Shown: positions 9,242-17,879, counted from the first letter of the stretch. The stretch: 64,000 nucleotides of DNA from Maribacter sp. 1_MG-2023 (GCF_030547005.1 NZ_JAUOPN010000020.1:1-64000), one strand, 5' to 3'. Notes: generated from the letters alone by a model not told the origin. A program made the numbers and translations.

Positions 9242-9742
9242 TTATTCTAAAGAATCTTCGGTTTGTTTTTTACCGTATTGTTTTGGAATAATTTCTACTG
9301 TAAGTTGATTGTTTTCAATAGAGATTACTCTGAATTTGAGCTTATCAAACTTTTCTGGTGATCCCCAGCTGGTATATTCATCAGGGTCAAGTTGTTTAAA
9401 CTCTTTCAGCCATTCATGACCAGAATACAAACTTGCTATTCTTGAGTTTTCATCAAATTCCCAAGTACCTTTTTCTGTAAATGTAGTAAAGCATGCTTGA
9501 TGACCAGTACTTTCATGTTCACTCTCATTAAATGCGAGAAGAGAAATTTTAGACCCAAATTTTACATCTTCATGGGCTACATCTTCACAAAGCTTATAAG
9601 TAACTATGTTAGTTGTAGGTCTTTTTTTATTTTCTAGCACCCAACATCCATACAAATCAAATTCACTGATTTTAGTTTGTTGCGCACTACTCAATAAACC
9701 GAAAAAGACAAATGTGACGAATAATAAAATGGATTTCCTCAT
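9242..9742 (-). CDS. Hypothetical exported protein
   Basis: 166 residues with a signal peptide ending near LLSSAQQ. The mature part resembles a small lipocalin-like domain: it opens with DLYGCWVLE and has a beta-rich pattern, GTWEFDENSRIASL in the middle and a VEIIPKQYG end. Lipocalin-like is a suggestion, not an identification. It sits just upstream of the lipoprotein gene (4-bp gap) and downstream of the Imm53 gene on the same strand. Confidence 0.68.
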   Translation of the reverse strand: MRKSILLFVTFVFFGLLSSAQQTKISEFDLYGCWVLENKKRPTTNIVTYKLCEDVAHEDVKFGSKISLLAFNESEHESTGHQACFTTFTEKGTWEFDENSRIASLYSGHEWLKEFKQLDPDEYTSWGSPEKFDKLKFRVISIENNQLTVEIIPKQYGKKQTEDSLE

Positions 9743-9756
9743 ACGTTTAGTGACAT

Positions 9757-9778
9757 CAAAAATCGCTCCGATTTTTTT
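9757..9778 (-). terminator. Possible rho-independent terminator after the Imm53 gene
   Basis: AAAAATCG-CTC-CGATTTTTTT forms an 8-bp stem with a 3-base loop and U-rich flank. It lies between the stop of the Imm53 gene and the start of the next gene on the minus strand. Confidence 0.45.
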
Positions 9779-9805
9779 ACATTTTATTCAAAAATCATAA
9801 CTACA

Positions 9806-10105
9806 CTACTGATTTTCAATTTTATCGATCATTTCTTTAAAAAGGTTCAATAAAAATTTCAGTTTATCTGGGTCACCTGCGGCGGTGAATTTTTGGTCCT
9901 CAATTTTAACCCCGTACCAATCTTGTTTACTGGTTTCATTAAGGATCCAATCTAACTCCATACTAGCTATAGAAGTGTTCGAAATATCAATTTCCACTTC
10001 CCACCCCGGTCTATCTAATGTGTTTATTTGAATAGCATCACTACTTTCCCAATCACCATCACAATTGTCTTTAAACCAATCTTGTATCCAATCTAAAATA
10101 TCCAT
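9806..10105 (-). CDS. Immunity protein 53 (Imm53) family protein
   Basis: 99 residues, acidic. The sequence fits Imm53 along its length: an N-terminal WIQDWFKDNCDGDWE segment, then INTLDRPGWEVEIDIS, a DWYG-V motif and a C-terminal helix. Imm53 proteins were predicted by comparative genomics to neutralise toxin domains of polymorphic toxin systems. No toxin gene is adjacent here, so it may be an orphan immunity gene or have another role. No signal peptide; cytoplasmic. Confidence 0.75.
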   Translation of the reverse strand: MDILDWIQDWFKDNCDGDWESSDAIQINTLDRPGWEVEIDISNTSIASMELDWILNETSKQDWYGVKIEDQKFTAAGDPDKLKFLLNLFKEMIDKIENQ

Positions 10106-10229
10106 ATTGTATGCGTAAGTGAACCTAAGTCTTGTTTGTGTAATGTACTAATATAAGGCTTGGATAGTGTTAATAATGATTTTCGCAAACAAACTAACTC
10201 ACTATCAAACCAACAACCAACAACTAAAA

Positions 10230-11468
10230 TTAATCATCTATCTCTGCATCCGGTAATTCCAGAATGGTTGAAGTAGATAACGCATTACCCGCAATACCTT
10301 TTATAGAACCGAAGAGTACGTTGATGTTTTCTTGAACACCCCAAATTTGCTTCTCACGAACAGCAAAATTCTTGAACGCCGCTTTCTTTTCGTAGTTCAG
10401 TTGCTTGATCATAGAATCGTAGTTCTCTATAATTCTATTTATGTTCTGTACAAACTCGTTACTGGTAAGATAAGAATATAGCAACTCCATCTTATCACCT
10501 TTATTCTCGTCCGAAGATTTAATAGATTGAGTTTTTAACAGTAGTTCACGTAATACAAGGGATACACTTTTTACCTCGTTGAATCCGCAGATCCACACGC
10601 CGTTTTTCTCTCCAAACCGTTCCATATCTGGCGGAAAAGTTTCTGTTACGATCACAGCAATATCTGCCTTGCAGTTTATCTGATCTTGCTTTAATTTATT
10701 GATCCAGTCGTTACTAAAATTCTTGGTACGCTTGCTCTCGTATACAATAGAGCCACAGGTTTGCTGTAGTGAGTTAATAACCGTTTGCACGCAATCTGCA
10801 CCACGTACGCCTTTGCCTACTTCATCTATATCATCAAAAGGGTAGGTAGCACGTAACAGCTCTTCTAAAGCTAATTCTTGCACCTCGCCCTGCATTTGCA
10901 TAGAACCTTGCTCGGCTTTGCGCTTCATTTCATCAATAAGCTTCTTTTGATCTTCTAGCTGCTTTTGATATTCTTTCTCTTTCATCGCCATAGATTCGCG
11001 TTCTTTGGCTTTGGCTTTTTCTTCAATTTCTGTCTGCTTCTCCAGCAATTCTTTTTGTACGTTCAGCTTTAGATCCTCTGCTTTTTCTTTAAGCTCGTTC
11101 TCACGTTTAAGCAAATCTATTTCTTGTGAACGTAATGCCCTGTTTTCCTCTTTCTTTTTCTCGTTCTCTTCTTGTAGCGCTTTTAACTTTTGCTCAAAAG
11201 ATTCGTTGGTCTGCAGTTGTATTTTTTCAGATTCTTTGGCAAGGCGTTGTGCTAGCTTTTCCTTAAAAAGCTCGTTTTCCTTCTCCTTTTTCTTCTCAAA
11301 CTCTTCTACTTCTAAAGCCAGTTTATTACGCTCTTTATTAAAGATCTCTGCCTGTTCCGCTACCTTACGCTCGTACTCTGCCTTAAAATGCGCCTGCATT
11401 TTACCAGATAACGCCTCTTCAACATCAAACTCATGCGCACAATTAGGACACTTAATTTTATCTACCAT
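10230..11468 (-). CDS. DUF2130 domain-containing protein
   Basis: 412 residues. The N-terminus has a CPNC pair (Cys7, Cys10) in KIKCPNCAHEFD. Residues ~30-195 are an uninterrupted, Lys/Glu-rich coiled coil. The C-terminal ~200 residues are the DUF2130 domain, with LLRATYPFDDIDEVGKGVRGADC and a YESKRTKNFSNDW motif. That core resembles a restriction-endonuclease-like fold (D/E...E-x-K), which is my inference. Function not established. The reverse strand of the coiled coil gives a spurious Ser/Phe/Cys-rich reading frame. Single gene. Confidence 0.88.
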   Translation of the reverse strand: MVDKIKCPNCAHEFDVEEALSGKMQAHFKAEYERKVAEQAEIFNKERNKLALEVEEFEKKKEKENELFKEKLAQRLAKESEKIQLQTNESFEQKLKALQEENEKKKEENRALRSQEIDLLKRENELKEKAEDLKLNVQKELLEKQTEIEEKAKAKERESMAMKEKEYQKQLEDQKKLIDEMKRKAEQGSMQMQGEVQELALEELLRATYPFDDIDEVGKGVRGADCVQTVINSLQQTCGSIVYESKRTKNFSNDWINKLKQDQINCKADIAVIVTETFPPDMERFGEKNGVWICGFNEVKSVSLVLRELLLKTQSIKSSDENKGDKMELLYSYLTSNEFVQNINRIIENYDSMIKQLNYEKKAAFKNFAVREKQIWGVQENINVLFGSIKGIAGNALSTSTILELPDAEIDD

Positions 11469-11647
11469 TATTTATAACATACCAAATTCAACTATAAAAA
11501 TACAGAACCCGTACCAAGCTTACAATATTTGGCGGCACTCTTATGAAATGAAAATTGAATAGTTGTGTAGTATTTTGATTTACTGACAATTGTCATATGA
11601 TGCCTTATAACTTCAATCTATTTTTGTTACTCTAAAATTACCGACCT

Positions 11648-11782
11648 ATGATATCACAGATGATACCCCTTGTTAATTGGAGCTATGGCGTTATTCTTAT
11701 TGCCATTTTCGCAGCCGTATGTTTAGGGCTTGTACTTATAGTGCTAAATTTAATGAAGAACGATAAGAAAAAGCAAGAGTAA
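11648..11782 (+). CDS. Small membrane protein, 44 residues
   Basis: ATG at 11648 to TAA at 11780-11782. The peptide begins MISQMIPLVNWSYGVILIAI, has one strong membrane helix of about 24 residues (YGVILIAIFAAVCLGLVLIV) and ends in a positively charged tail KNDKKKQE. The layout (short polar start, one helix, Lys-rich end) is that of small inner-membrane peptides. It fills a gap between two minus-strand genes and converges with the DinB gene 5 bp away. Function unknown. Confidence 0.6.
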   Translation: MISQMIPLVNWSYGVILIAIFAAVCLGLVLIVLNLMKNDKKKQE

Positions 11783-11787
11783 ATTTC

Positions 11788-12321
11788 TTATTGATACAAC
11801 ACATACCTAGGCGGCACCAGCCCATTTAATCGCATAGATACCAGCATTTGTGCCCTGTGGTGCGTAATATGGTCTGCCAATAGCATATAAATTTGGCGTT
11901 TACTTCTGGTAGACCCAAAATAGTCAAGCTCTATATCTAATTGTGCAGGTGCAACATCTTGTAAAAGGACAATGGCTTCGGTAAAGGTCTGATCTATACG
12001 AGCCATCATTTCTGCCTTTGTTTTGTTGGCAGGTTTAAAAATGGTGTCCGTTTGGTACACCCGTGCTTCTAGGTCGCCAATAAGTGACTGACTGTGCCAA
12101 TCTAAGGCATAACCAATATGCATTAAATTCTCAGAAAAACTTAAGGACTCATCTGTTGCTTTAAACCCATACTTCTCTTCGGGCATCATATCGGCAACCA
12201 GTAACAAGTACTTACGTGAGTTCTCTAATCGCTCAATGGAGTCTTCAATGAATTTGTCTTGTTGGGCTAGAAGCGGAGAGGAAGTTAATAGAAGTAATGT
12301 GATGATAATGAGATTTTTCAT
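11788..12321 (-). CDS. DinB family protein with signal peptide
   Basis: 177 residues. A signal peptide ends near LLAQQ, then comes a four-helix DinB-like domain with histidines spaced as metal ligands: MHIGYALDWH near the middle and LADHITHHRAQM near the end. DinB/YfiT proteins bind divalent metal and some are thiol-dependent S-transferases; periplasmic forms are common in Bacteroidetes and uncharacterised. Same strand as the alginate-lyase gene 73 bp upstream, but no evidence of shared function. Confidence 0.87.
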   Translation of the reverse strand: MKNLIIITLLLLTSSPLLAQQDKFIEDSIERLENSRKYLLLVADMMPEEKYGFKATDESLSFSENLMHIGYALDWHSQSLIGDLEARVYQTDTIFKPANKTKAEMMARIDQTFTEAIVLLQDVAPAQLDIELDYFGSTRSKRQIYMLLADHITHHRAQMLVSMRLNGLVPPRYVLYQ

Positions 12322-12394
12322 ATTGATTTATTTTGATTGATGAATATCTAAGTTACTCCAATTAAAAATACGAAATCCATTTCTTCTACTTGAC

Positions 12395-13636
12395 TCACCA
12401 GCCTTCAGGCAATGGGTCTAATAACTGCACTATGGGTGATGGTAATTTGTCTCCCGGTAACTTATGCAGAATATTAGCAAATTCACGCTCCTGAAATCCA
12501 AGGGCTGCATTCCAATATAACTCGTTGGCTCTTCCGTTACGCAGCGGTCTAATTTGACTACCAGGCCATTCTTCTTCACCCAGAATAAAGGGTGTTATGT
12601 AATCTATGGCAAGTCGTATACTTCTGCCTTCGGTACTGCGATAGGCAAAAAGGTCAAAATCAAGATGGCGACCAAGGCGGGCAACACCTACTAGTGCACG
12701 TGCACCGTAAATACTATAGCTTAATGCATTTGTACGAATAAGTTCTTGCGGTTGGCGGCCATCTATAAAAACCTGTCCAAAAATACGTGCGGGCATGCGT
12801 TCAAGAAAAGCACGTGCAATCTCAGGTTTTTCACCGTAGAGCGAAAAGAGAATAAGATGTTGATTATACCACGCTCCATGGTTATTAGGTTGCATAGCTT
12901 CTTCAATACCTTCCGGACTTTCCACCATCCAGGTAGATAATTCACCAAACCAATTACGCAGGTCGGTTTTGTCTTTAGCTGTCCAACCAGAAAAGTCCTC
13001 TAGTAGAATGGCGCAATCAACCACCCAATCCATTCGGTTAGATTCTAGTATACCACCACTACTATTGTAGTCGTGACCACGGCGTTTTTGACCATAGCGG
13101 AAATTAGGGTTCATTCTAGTTTCAGGATCCAAATACCAAGCATGAATTTGCTGCACGGCACGTTTCGCATATTTTTCTTCGCCCGTGAAATACCAAGCAG
13201 GAACAAGAGATTTTACCGCCTTGTTCATTGCCTCAAGCCTGGAGACATCAGAGGTGCGGCGATCTGGGTTAGTAACCCCATCTCGCCAAATGTAAGGTCC
13301 ATCAGGATTTTCAGCATCTGGCCACCAATATGGGCTATAGCTGAAGTAATCATGAGCATCACCACTTGGTGGCAAAGCACCTTCTGCAACTACATTTACA
13401 ATCGGTTGCCCAAGTGCAGCATCTGCCTCTTCAATGATTTTTTTCAAAGCAGCCACCAAAGCAGTATTACCTGCTGCAAGTTCTTTTTTTATTCGAGGGA
13501 GTTGATCGCCTTGACCAAGTAATAAAGATGGCGTGGTATTGGTTTCAATGTCTTGGGCGAAACTGAATGTTGTACATAGAATGCATACCAATGAAAGAAA
13601 TAGGTAATACAATCTTTGCTTTAACAGAGTATTCAT
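12395..13636 (-). CDS. Alginate lyase family protein (PF05426)
   Basis: 413 residues. A signal peptide ends near FSFAQ. The body is an (alpha/alpha) toroid fold typical of PF05426, with conserved YSPYWWPD, WYLDPETRMNPN, an SNRMDW segment and the NNHGAWYNQH motif that carries the likely catalytic Asn/His and Tyr. Such enzymes cleave uronate polysaccharides by beta-elimination in the periplasm; alginate versus glucuronan cannot be decided. The 290-bp upstream gap holds two long perfect inverted repeats likely to be operators. Confidence 0.88.
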   Translation of the reverse strand: MNTLLKQRLYYLFLSLVCILCTTFSFAQDIETNTTPSLLLGQGDQLPRIKKELAAGNTALVAALKKIIEEADAALGQPIVNVVAEGALPPSGDAHDYFSYSPYWWPDAENPDGPYIWRDGVTNPDRRTSDVSRLEAMNKAVKSLVPAWYFTGEEKYAKRAVQQIHAWYLDPETRMNPNFRYGQKRRGHDYNSSGGILESNRMDWVVDCAILLEDFSGWTAKDKTDLRNWFGELSTWMVESPEGIEEAMQPNNHGAWYNQHLILFSLYGEKPEIARAFLERMPARIFGQVFIDGRQPQELIRTNALSYSIYGARALVGVARLGRHLDFDLFAYRSTEGRSIRLAIDYITPFILGEEEWPGSQIRPLRNGRANELYWNAALGFQEREFANILHKLPGDKLPSPIVQLLDPLPEGW

Positions 13637-13660
13637 GATGTAAATTTTTTATGGCAAGTT

Positions 13661-13695
13661 TCTAATGAAAATTTTAATCTACAATTTTCATTAGA
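13661..13695. promoter_or_regulatory. Perfect 13-bp inverted repeat, probable operator (site 1)
   Basis: TCTAATGAAAATT, 9-base spacer, AATTTTCATTAGA. It starts 25 bp upstream of the alginate-lyase-family ATG (13636, minus strand), a usual place for a repressor site overlapping the promoter or leader. Confidence 0.55.
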
Positions 13696-13756
13696 TTTTC
13701 ATTTAATCTTGATGTTTATTGGATATACTAAAAATACAGTTAATGCATAGAAATAG

Positions 13757-13786
13757 CTATTTTCAATATGATGCTATTGAAAATAG
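13757..13786. promoter_or_regulatory. Perfect 12-bp inverted repeat, probable operator (site 2)
   Basis: CTATTTTCAATA, spacer TGATGC, TATTGAAAATAG. Its arms resemble those of site 1 (ATTTTCAnTA). It is followed by a direct repeat of ATTGCTAT at 13793-13815. The rest of 13637-13926 is AT-rich with no open reading frame of note. Confidence 0.5.
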
Positions 13787-13902
13787 TCATAATTGCTATC
13801 ATATTGCTATAAAATGGGGTGAAATTGTTGGTTGTGTATGTTGCGGTGAACAGGTTTTAGGTGATAGGTTTGAAATTTGTTGTTATGCTCTTAATTGAAT
13901 TT

Positions 13903-13926
13903 CCCTAACGTTGTTGTGTGTAGTGC
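13903..13926 (-). repeat. attC-like/cassette boundary sequence, 3' side of the HerA module
   Basis: Reading the minus strand, the sequence directly after the HerA stop is GCACTACACACAAC then AACGTTAGGG. The GCAyTACACACAAC part is repeated in opposite orientation upstream of the nuclease gene (16901-16914), so the two-gene module is bracketed by imperfect inverted repeats. GTTAGG and ACACAAC resemble the simple sites of integron attC, but the two halves are only 3 bp apart, so this copy would be truncated. Confidence 0.45.
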
Positions 13927-15663
13927 TTATTTGTACCACTCTTTTTTAATTTTATCTATATCCATTTTTTTCCATTCGTCTTTCCAAAGTTCAAAATATG
14001 GAATATCATTTGAAGACGGTTCTTTTTTACATCTATCCATTTGAATAATCGATGGAAGAATCACAGCTTCTCCAATTAATAAAGCTTCTCCTTGTTTCAG
14101 AGAAGGCATTTTTTCTATTAAAGAACCTAATGAGTCTGGAAGCAGTTTCTTTACATAACCTTGGTCAATTGGGTTTGTAAGTCTCATTGCTATAAAATTA
14201 TTGCATTGAGAAAAAATAGTTTCAGAAATTTCAGATGGTCTTTGACTTGCTAAAAGTAAAGTAACTCCGTATTTACGTCCTTCTTTTGCAATTCGTTCAA
14301 TTGAGTTTTTTGAAGCTCTATATTTAACTAAATTACTCGTAGGAACGTATTTATGTGCTTCTTCATAAACTAATAATAAAGGAATGTCATTATTAATTTT
14401 TTCATTGGGATTATTTTCACTTCTTAATCTTTTATAGAAATATCCATATTCAAATAGAATACGTGAAATCAAGGAAACGGTAATACTTAAAACCTCAAAA
14501 GGAACTCCACTTAAATCAATTACAGTTACATTTGATTCTTTATTAGACTGATAACCTAATAACTGTTGAAGAGTTTCTTCAAATGTTATTTTAGCGGATT
14601 TATCTCCAAGTAAGAAATCATAACGATTATCATTTATTTTATTTTCTAAACGATTTAAAAAGTTTATTAACTTACCATTTAGACTTCCTGAAGCAGAAGT
14701 ACCTTTTGATGTTAATTTTTCAGTAAAAAGTCTTGGTATTGTGTCTTCCGAAAAATTAAATTCATCTCCTTTGCTATCTACCCAAGGTATATTATTAGTT
14801 TTATCTTTCTTTTCATTATTTCGATTTTCGACATATTGAGTTACCTCTTTTAAATCAAAATATAATGGTGAATCATAATGCAACTTTTCTTTTTCTTTAG
14901 CACTACCAGTAAATTTTAATCTACGGTTATTTACAATAGCCTCTTTGAAGACATTTCTCTGATTATGGTCATTTGCTTCTGTATCTAAAAATAGTTCTTC
15001 AAGTTCATCGCTATTCAACATCCAATATGGCAACACTAAATTCTTTATGTCAATAAAATTGGCATTAGGGAAAGCAGATTTATATTCTGAATGTATATCA
15101 AAAATAACAACGTGAGAATTGTTTAAAGCAAAATCTCCATTTTTTGAATTTACGGCAGTTTGTATTATTGTGGAAAGAGTGTGTGATTTTCCTGAACCTG
15201 TAGAACCTACCACAGCAATATGTTTATTGAAAAACTTGTTTCCATTAACAGGTATTCTAACATTATGGTTTGAAGAAAGTGAAGCAAATGTAAATTGTTC
15301 ATTCTCCTTAACTGATTCTGTATAGATTTTTTTTATTTCTTCCTCTGTTGCTGGTTCAACTTTTTTAGGCGGAATAGTTAAGTCGTCCCCACCACGAGTA
15401 AAAACACCATTTTTTATAATTCCTAACGGACTAGCTTCAATCAAATGCGTTCGAGTTGCCTCTCCATCTTTTTCTGTTACATCAATTGAGAAATTTTCTA
15501 TAATAGCCATTAAAATAGCATTGTCATTACCATATATTTTTAGATAAGAACCAACTCGTAATGATTCATCAGCTATTCTAAAGTCTTCAAGCTTGTCAAC
15601 TTTTATCTTTACTTTATTAGGAAAAACAGCAATTACTTCTGCATTTATTTTTTCGGCTTCCAT
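13927..15663 (-). CDS. HerA-like ATPase of a HerA-nuclease defence module
   Basis: 578 residues. N-terminal HAS-barrel (~5-60), then a HerA/FtsK-type RecA motor with Walker A GSTGSGKS (153-160), Walker B LLLVYEEAH (~430-437) and an LLASQRPSEIS sensor region. HerA ATPases form hexamers that pump DNA and pair with nucleases (NurA in archaea; DUF4297 or SIR2 proteins in bacterial anti-phage systems). Here the ATG overlaps the stop of the preceding Cap4-like nuclease gene by one base (TAATG). The sequence is visibly AT-richer than neighbouring metabolic genes, in line with transfer. Confidence 0.87.
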   Translation of the reverse strand: MEAEKINAEVIAVFPNKVKIKVDKLEDFRIADESLRVGSYLKIYGNDNAILMAIIENFSIDVTEKDGEATRTHLIEASPLGIIKNGVFTRGGDDLTIPPKKVEPATEEEIKKIYTESVKENEQFTFASLSSNHNVRIPVNGNKFFNKHIAVVGSTGSGKSHTLSTIIQTAVNSKNGDFALNNSHVVIFDIHSEYKSAFPNANFIDIKNLVLPYWMLNSDELEELFLDTEANDHNQRNVFKEAIVNNRRLKFTGSAKEKEKLHYDSPLYFDLKEVTQYVENRNNEKKDKTNNIPWVDSKGDEFNFSEDTIPRLFTEKLTSKGTSASGSLNGKLINFLNRLENKINDNRYDFLLGDKSAKITFEETLQQLLGYQSNKESNVTVIDLSGVPFEVLSITVSLISRILFEYGYFYKRLRSENNPNEKINNDIPLLLVYEEAHKYVPTSNLVKYRASKNSIERIAKEGRKYGVTLLLASQRPSEISETIFSQCNNFIAMRLTNPIDQGYVKKLLPDSLGSLIEKMPSLKQGEALLIGEAVILPSIIQMDRCKKEPSSNDIPYFELWKDEWKKMDIDKIKKEWYK

Positions 15664-16880
15664 TAGATTATATTTTTAATATCGTTAAGCTCTTCAATCT
15701 GAATATTTACAATATTCAGATTTGTTTTTGCTGTTTTGAAAAATGGTTTATTATAGAAAAATTGATAAATTTCTTTTGTTTTTGAAATATCGTCTAATAA
15801 TAATTCTATAAAACTTAATTCGTTTATTATTTTGAACGTTATTTTATTATGAAAAGTAGCTTTCTCTTTAATTGAATTTATATTAAAAGGTGAACCATTA
15901 AAATCAAACCCATCTTTAAATATCAAACCTTCACTGTATAGTTCAGTTTTCAAAGTAACTAAATCAGATTTTTTTAAGCCATTAATATAAACATAGGGAC
16001 AAAATGTATCTGGATTTCTTACTGATTTAATATCTGACCATTTTTTTGAAATTAATTGTATTACGCTTTTCAAATCAGTTGTTGTATAATTCGGATTAAC
16101 TTCTATTAGGAAAAATCTTTCAAATGGTGATATGTTATAAGACGTGAAGTATTCTTTTCTCAAGTCTGCTAAAAGCTTTTTCTTTCCTTTATATTCAAGA
16201 AACCATTTATGAAATAGAATCTTTTTTGAATTAATTTCTTGTAAAAATTTCTTTTTACTTATTGTCCTTTCACTTATTTCCTCCTTTATTGCTAAAAAAC
16301 TTATTATTTTTAATGCGTTATTGTAAAAGTAATTTTCAGCTTCAAAGTCGTCAGCGTTAAATTCTTTTTGGTTTTTTAAAAGTTTGCGAATTTGTACAAG
16401 TTGGTCTTCGTAAGATTTTGCATTTATATTTATTTCCAGTTGGTTTAAGAAGCTTAACAAGTCTTTGTCAGTTAATTTTAAATCATCATAATGCTTGTAT
16501 TGTATTTTGGCTTTAGTATAAGTTAATAGATTTTTTTTCAAAAAATCTAATGTTATTGGTAATGTTAACTTTGATTGTCCAGATTTAAAATGACCATAAT
16601 AATTATACTTAACCTTCTTTTCTGTGCCATTTAATACTTCTCTGAAATGATTCAGCATAAGTCTTATTGGCTTCGCAACCACAGAATGATTGTATTCCGT
16701 TTTAGAATGATATTTACATTGTACAGCTGTTTCAATTGTAGCATTGTCGATATCAATATCTTCAATTCCTTCGACAGTAATTTTATGATTTTCATCTTTT
16801 AATTCTAATATTTTCAGAATCGATAAATCAAATTGATAAAAATATCCTTTTATTGTATCTGTTGCAGTTCTATCTGTCAT
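15663..16880 (-). CDS. DUF4297/Cap4-like nuclease partner of HerA
   Basis: 405 residues. The N-terminus fits the Cap4/DUF4297 restriction-like nuclease: TIKGYFYQFDLSILKIL (a G-x-x-x-Q opening), VEGIEDIDI with Glu37 and acidic residues at 40-43, and Gln54-Cys55-Lys56 (QCK, the Q-x-K of the active site). The remaining ~300 residues, rich in Lys and Phe, have no family I recognise and may bind HerA or sense infection. It precedes HerA with a one-base overlap. HerA-DUF4297 complexes are established anti-phage assemblies; assignment of this more distant pair is inference. Confidence 0.75.
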   Translation of the reverse strand: MTDRTATDTIKGYFYQFDLSILKILELKDENHKITVEGIEDIDIDNATIETAVQCKYHSKTEYNHSVVAKPIRLMLNHFREVLNGTEKKVKYNYYGHFKSGQSKLTLPITLDFLKKNLLTYTKAKIQYKHYDDLKLTDKDLLSFLNQLEININAKSYEDQLVQIRKLLKNQKEFNADDFEAENYFYNNALKIISFLAIKEEISERTISKKKFLQEINSKKILFHKWFLEYKGKKKLLADLRKEYFTSYNISPFERFFLIEVNPNYTTTDLKSVIQLISKKWSDIKSVRNPDTFCPYVYINGLKKSDLVTLKTELYSEGLIFKDGFDFNGSPFNINSIKEKATFHNKITFKIINELSFIELLLDDISKTKEIYQFFYNKPFFKTAKTNLNIVNIQIEELNDIKNII

Positions 16881-16900
16881 TTAATTCTCGATGTTTTTTT

Positions 16901-16963
16901 GCATTACACACAACGACCTTTGATTAAGCACTAAACCGCAATTATTTTTATACGGTGTTAGGT
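16901..16963. repeat. attC-like recombination site between two accessory cassettes
   Basis: On the plus strand: ACACAAC (16907-16913), G, ACC, a ~36-base interior, then ACGGT and GTTAGGT (16957-16963). GTTAGGT fits GTTRRRY and ACACAAC fits RYYYAAC with one mismatch. AAC-G-ACC can pair with GGT-GTT, leaving an extrahelical G, as in the folded form of attC. The total of 57 bp is at the short end for attC. It sits exactly between the stop of one gene and the leader of the next. No integrase gene is in the window. Confidence 0.45.
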
Positions 16964-16967
16964 AAAG

Positions 16968-17855
16968 TTATTTTAATATTTCAATACATTTTTCAAGAAT
17001 TTTTCTTGTACTTCTATAATTGAAACTATGATTTTTGAAAGTCAAATATCCTCTTTTGAGTATATTTTCCATTTCTATTATTTGTGTTTTGCAATCCATC
17101 AAATATTTATTCATTTCCAAGGTAAATTGCAAATTATAAGGTCTCCTGTTCAAAGCAAGAGTTGGTTCAATTAGCATATCAAAAGTTGTCTTGTAGTGAA
17201 CTCTCTCCGTTTCATCTATTGCTAACCAAGCTCTCCAAATGGTTTCAGTTTCTATCATATAATCATCTATTGGACTTCTGCCAGCAATTAAAGGAAGATT
17301 ATGTTGTAAATCGAATTTTAATGCGTCAATCATTTCGTTAAAGCTAGAAATCGACTCTTTGTATTTAACGTGATGGTGATTGAAATCAGTTATAAAGCTT
17401 TCTATGTCAGGTCTAATAAAACCTTCGAAATATCTGATATTATCTAAGTTAGAATATATTTTATGGAAAGCTCTTTTTTTTACGGATTGGTCGCAACAAT
17501 TCCAATTTATATAACTCTCAAAAGCTTGAAATACTTGATGAAATTCCAATTCAAATACTGTATTCAGATAGTTTATTCTGGTAAAACTCAAAGTCCAATG
17601 TCCTCTATGTTCAGTTGTAAAAGTTGGATAAAATCTTTTCGTTTGTTTCTCTTTTACTTTACAAACTCGAATAATTTCATTTATCATTACTCTAAAGATT
17701 TCTCTCAAGTCTTTTCTTTGTCGATATGATTTTATTCGGTTATAAATGAAGCTAATTATTCCTCCAGTCAAGAAGACCAATAGTGTTATTAAAATCGGCG
17801 CAGAAGTTTCATTCTCGATTCCAAAAAGTTTATTAATAAATTCAAGAATGTTCAT
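16968..17855 (-). CDS. Membrane-anchored hypothetical protein in the accessory island
   Basis: 295 residues. One membrane helix at about 19-40 (PILITLLVFLTGGIISFIYN) is followed by a basic stretch (RIKSYRQRKDLR), then an all-helical domain of ~240 residues with no family I recognise. The orientation is probably N-out with a cytoplasmic body. The gene is AT-rich like its HerA neighbour and ends 5 bp from the attC-like site; its start is 24 bp downstream of a GTTAGGC box (17880-17886, minus). Location suggests a cassette gene, perhaps for defence; function is not shown. Confidence 0.7.
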   Translation of the reverse strand: MNILEFINKLFGIENETSAPILITLLVFLTGGIISFIYNRIKSYRQRKDLREIFRVMINEIIRVCKVKEKQTKRFYPTFTTEHRGHWTLSFTRINYLNTVFELEFHQVFQAFESYINWNCCDQSVKKRAFHKIYSNLDNIRYFEGFIRPDIESFITDFNHHHVKYKESISSFNEMIDALKFDLQHNLPLIAGRSPIDDYMIETETIWRAWLAIDETERVHYKTTFDMLIEPTLALNRRPYNLQFTLEMNKYLMDCKTQIIEMENILKRGYLTFKNHSFNYRSTRKILEKCIEILK

Positions 17856-17879
17856 TTAGTTATGATGGTTTTTAATTTT

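Noticed and set aside
11005..11562. 185-residue plus-strand ORF
   Set aside because: Ser/Phe/Cys-rich mirror of the DUF2130 coiled coil on the other strand; no start context or family.
13073..13522. 149-residue plus-strand ORF
   Set aside because: Antisense shadow of the alginate-lyase-family gene with no domain.
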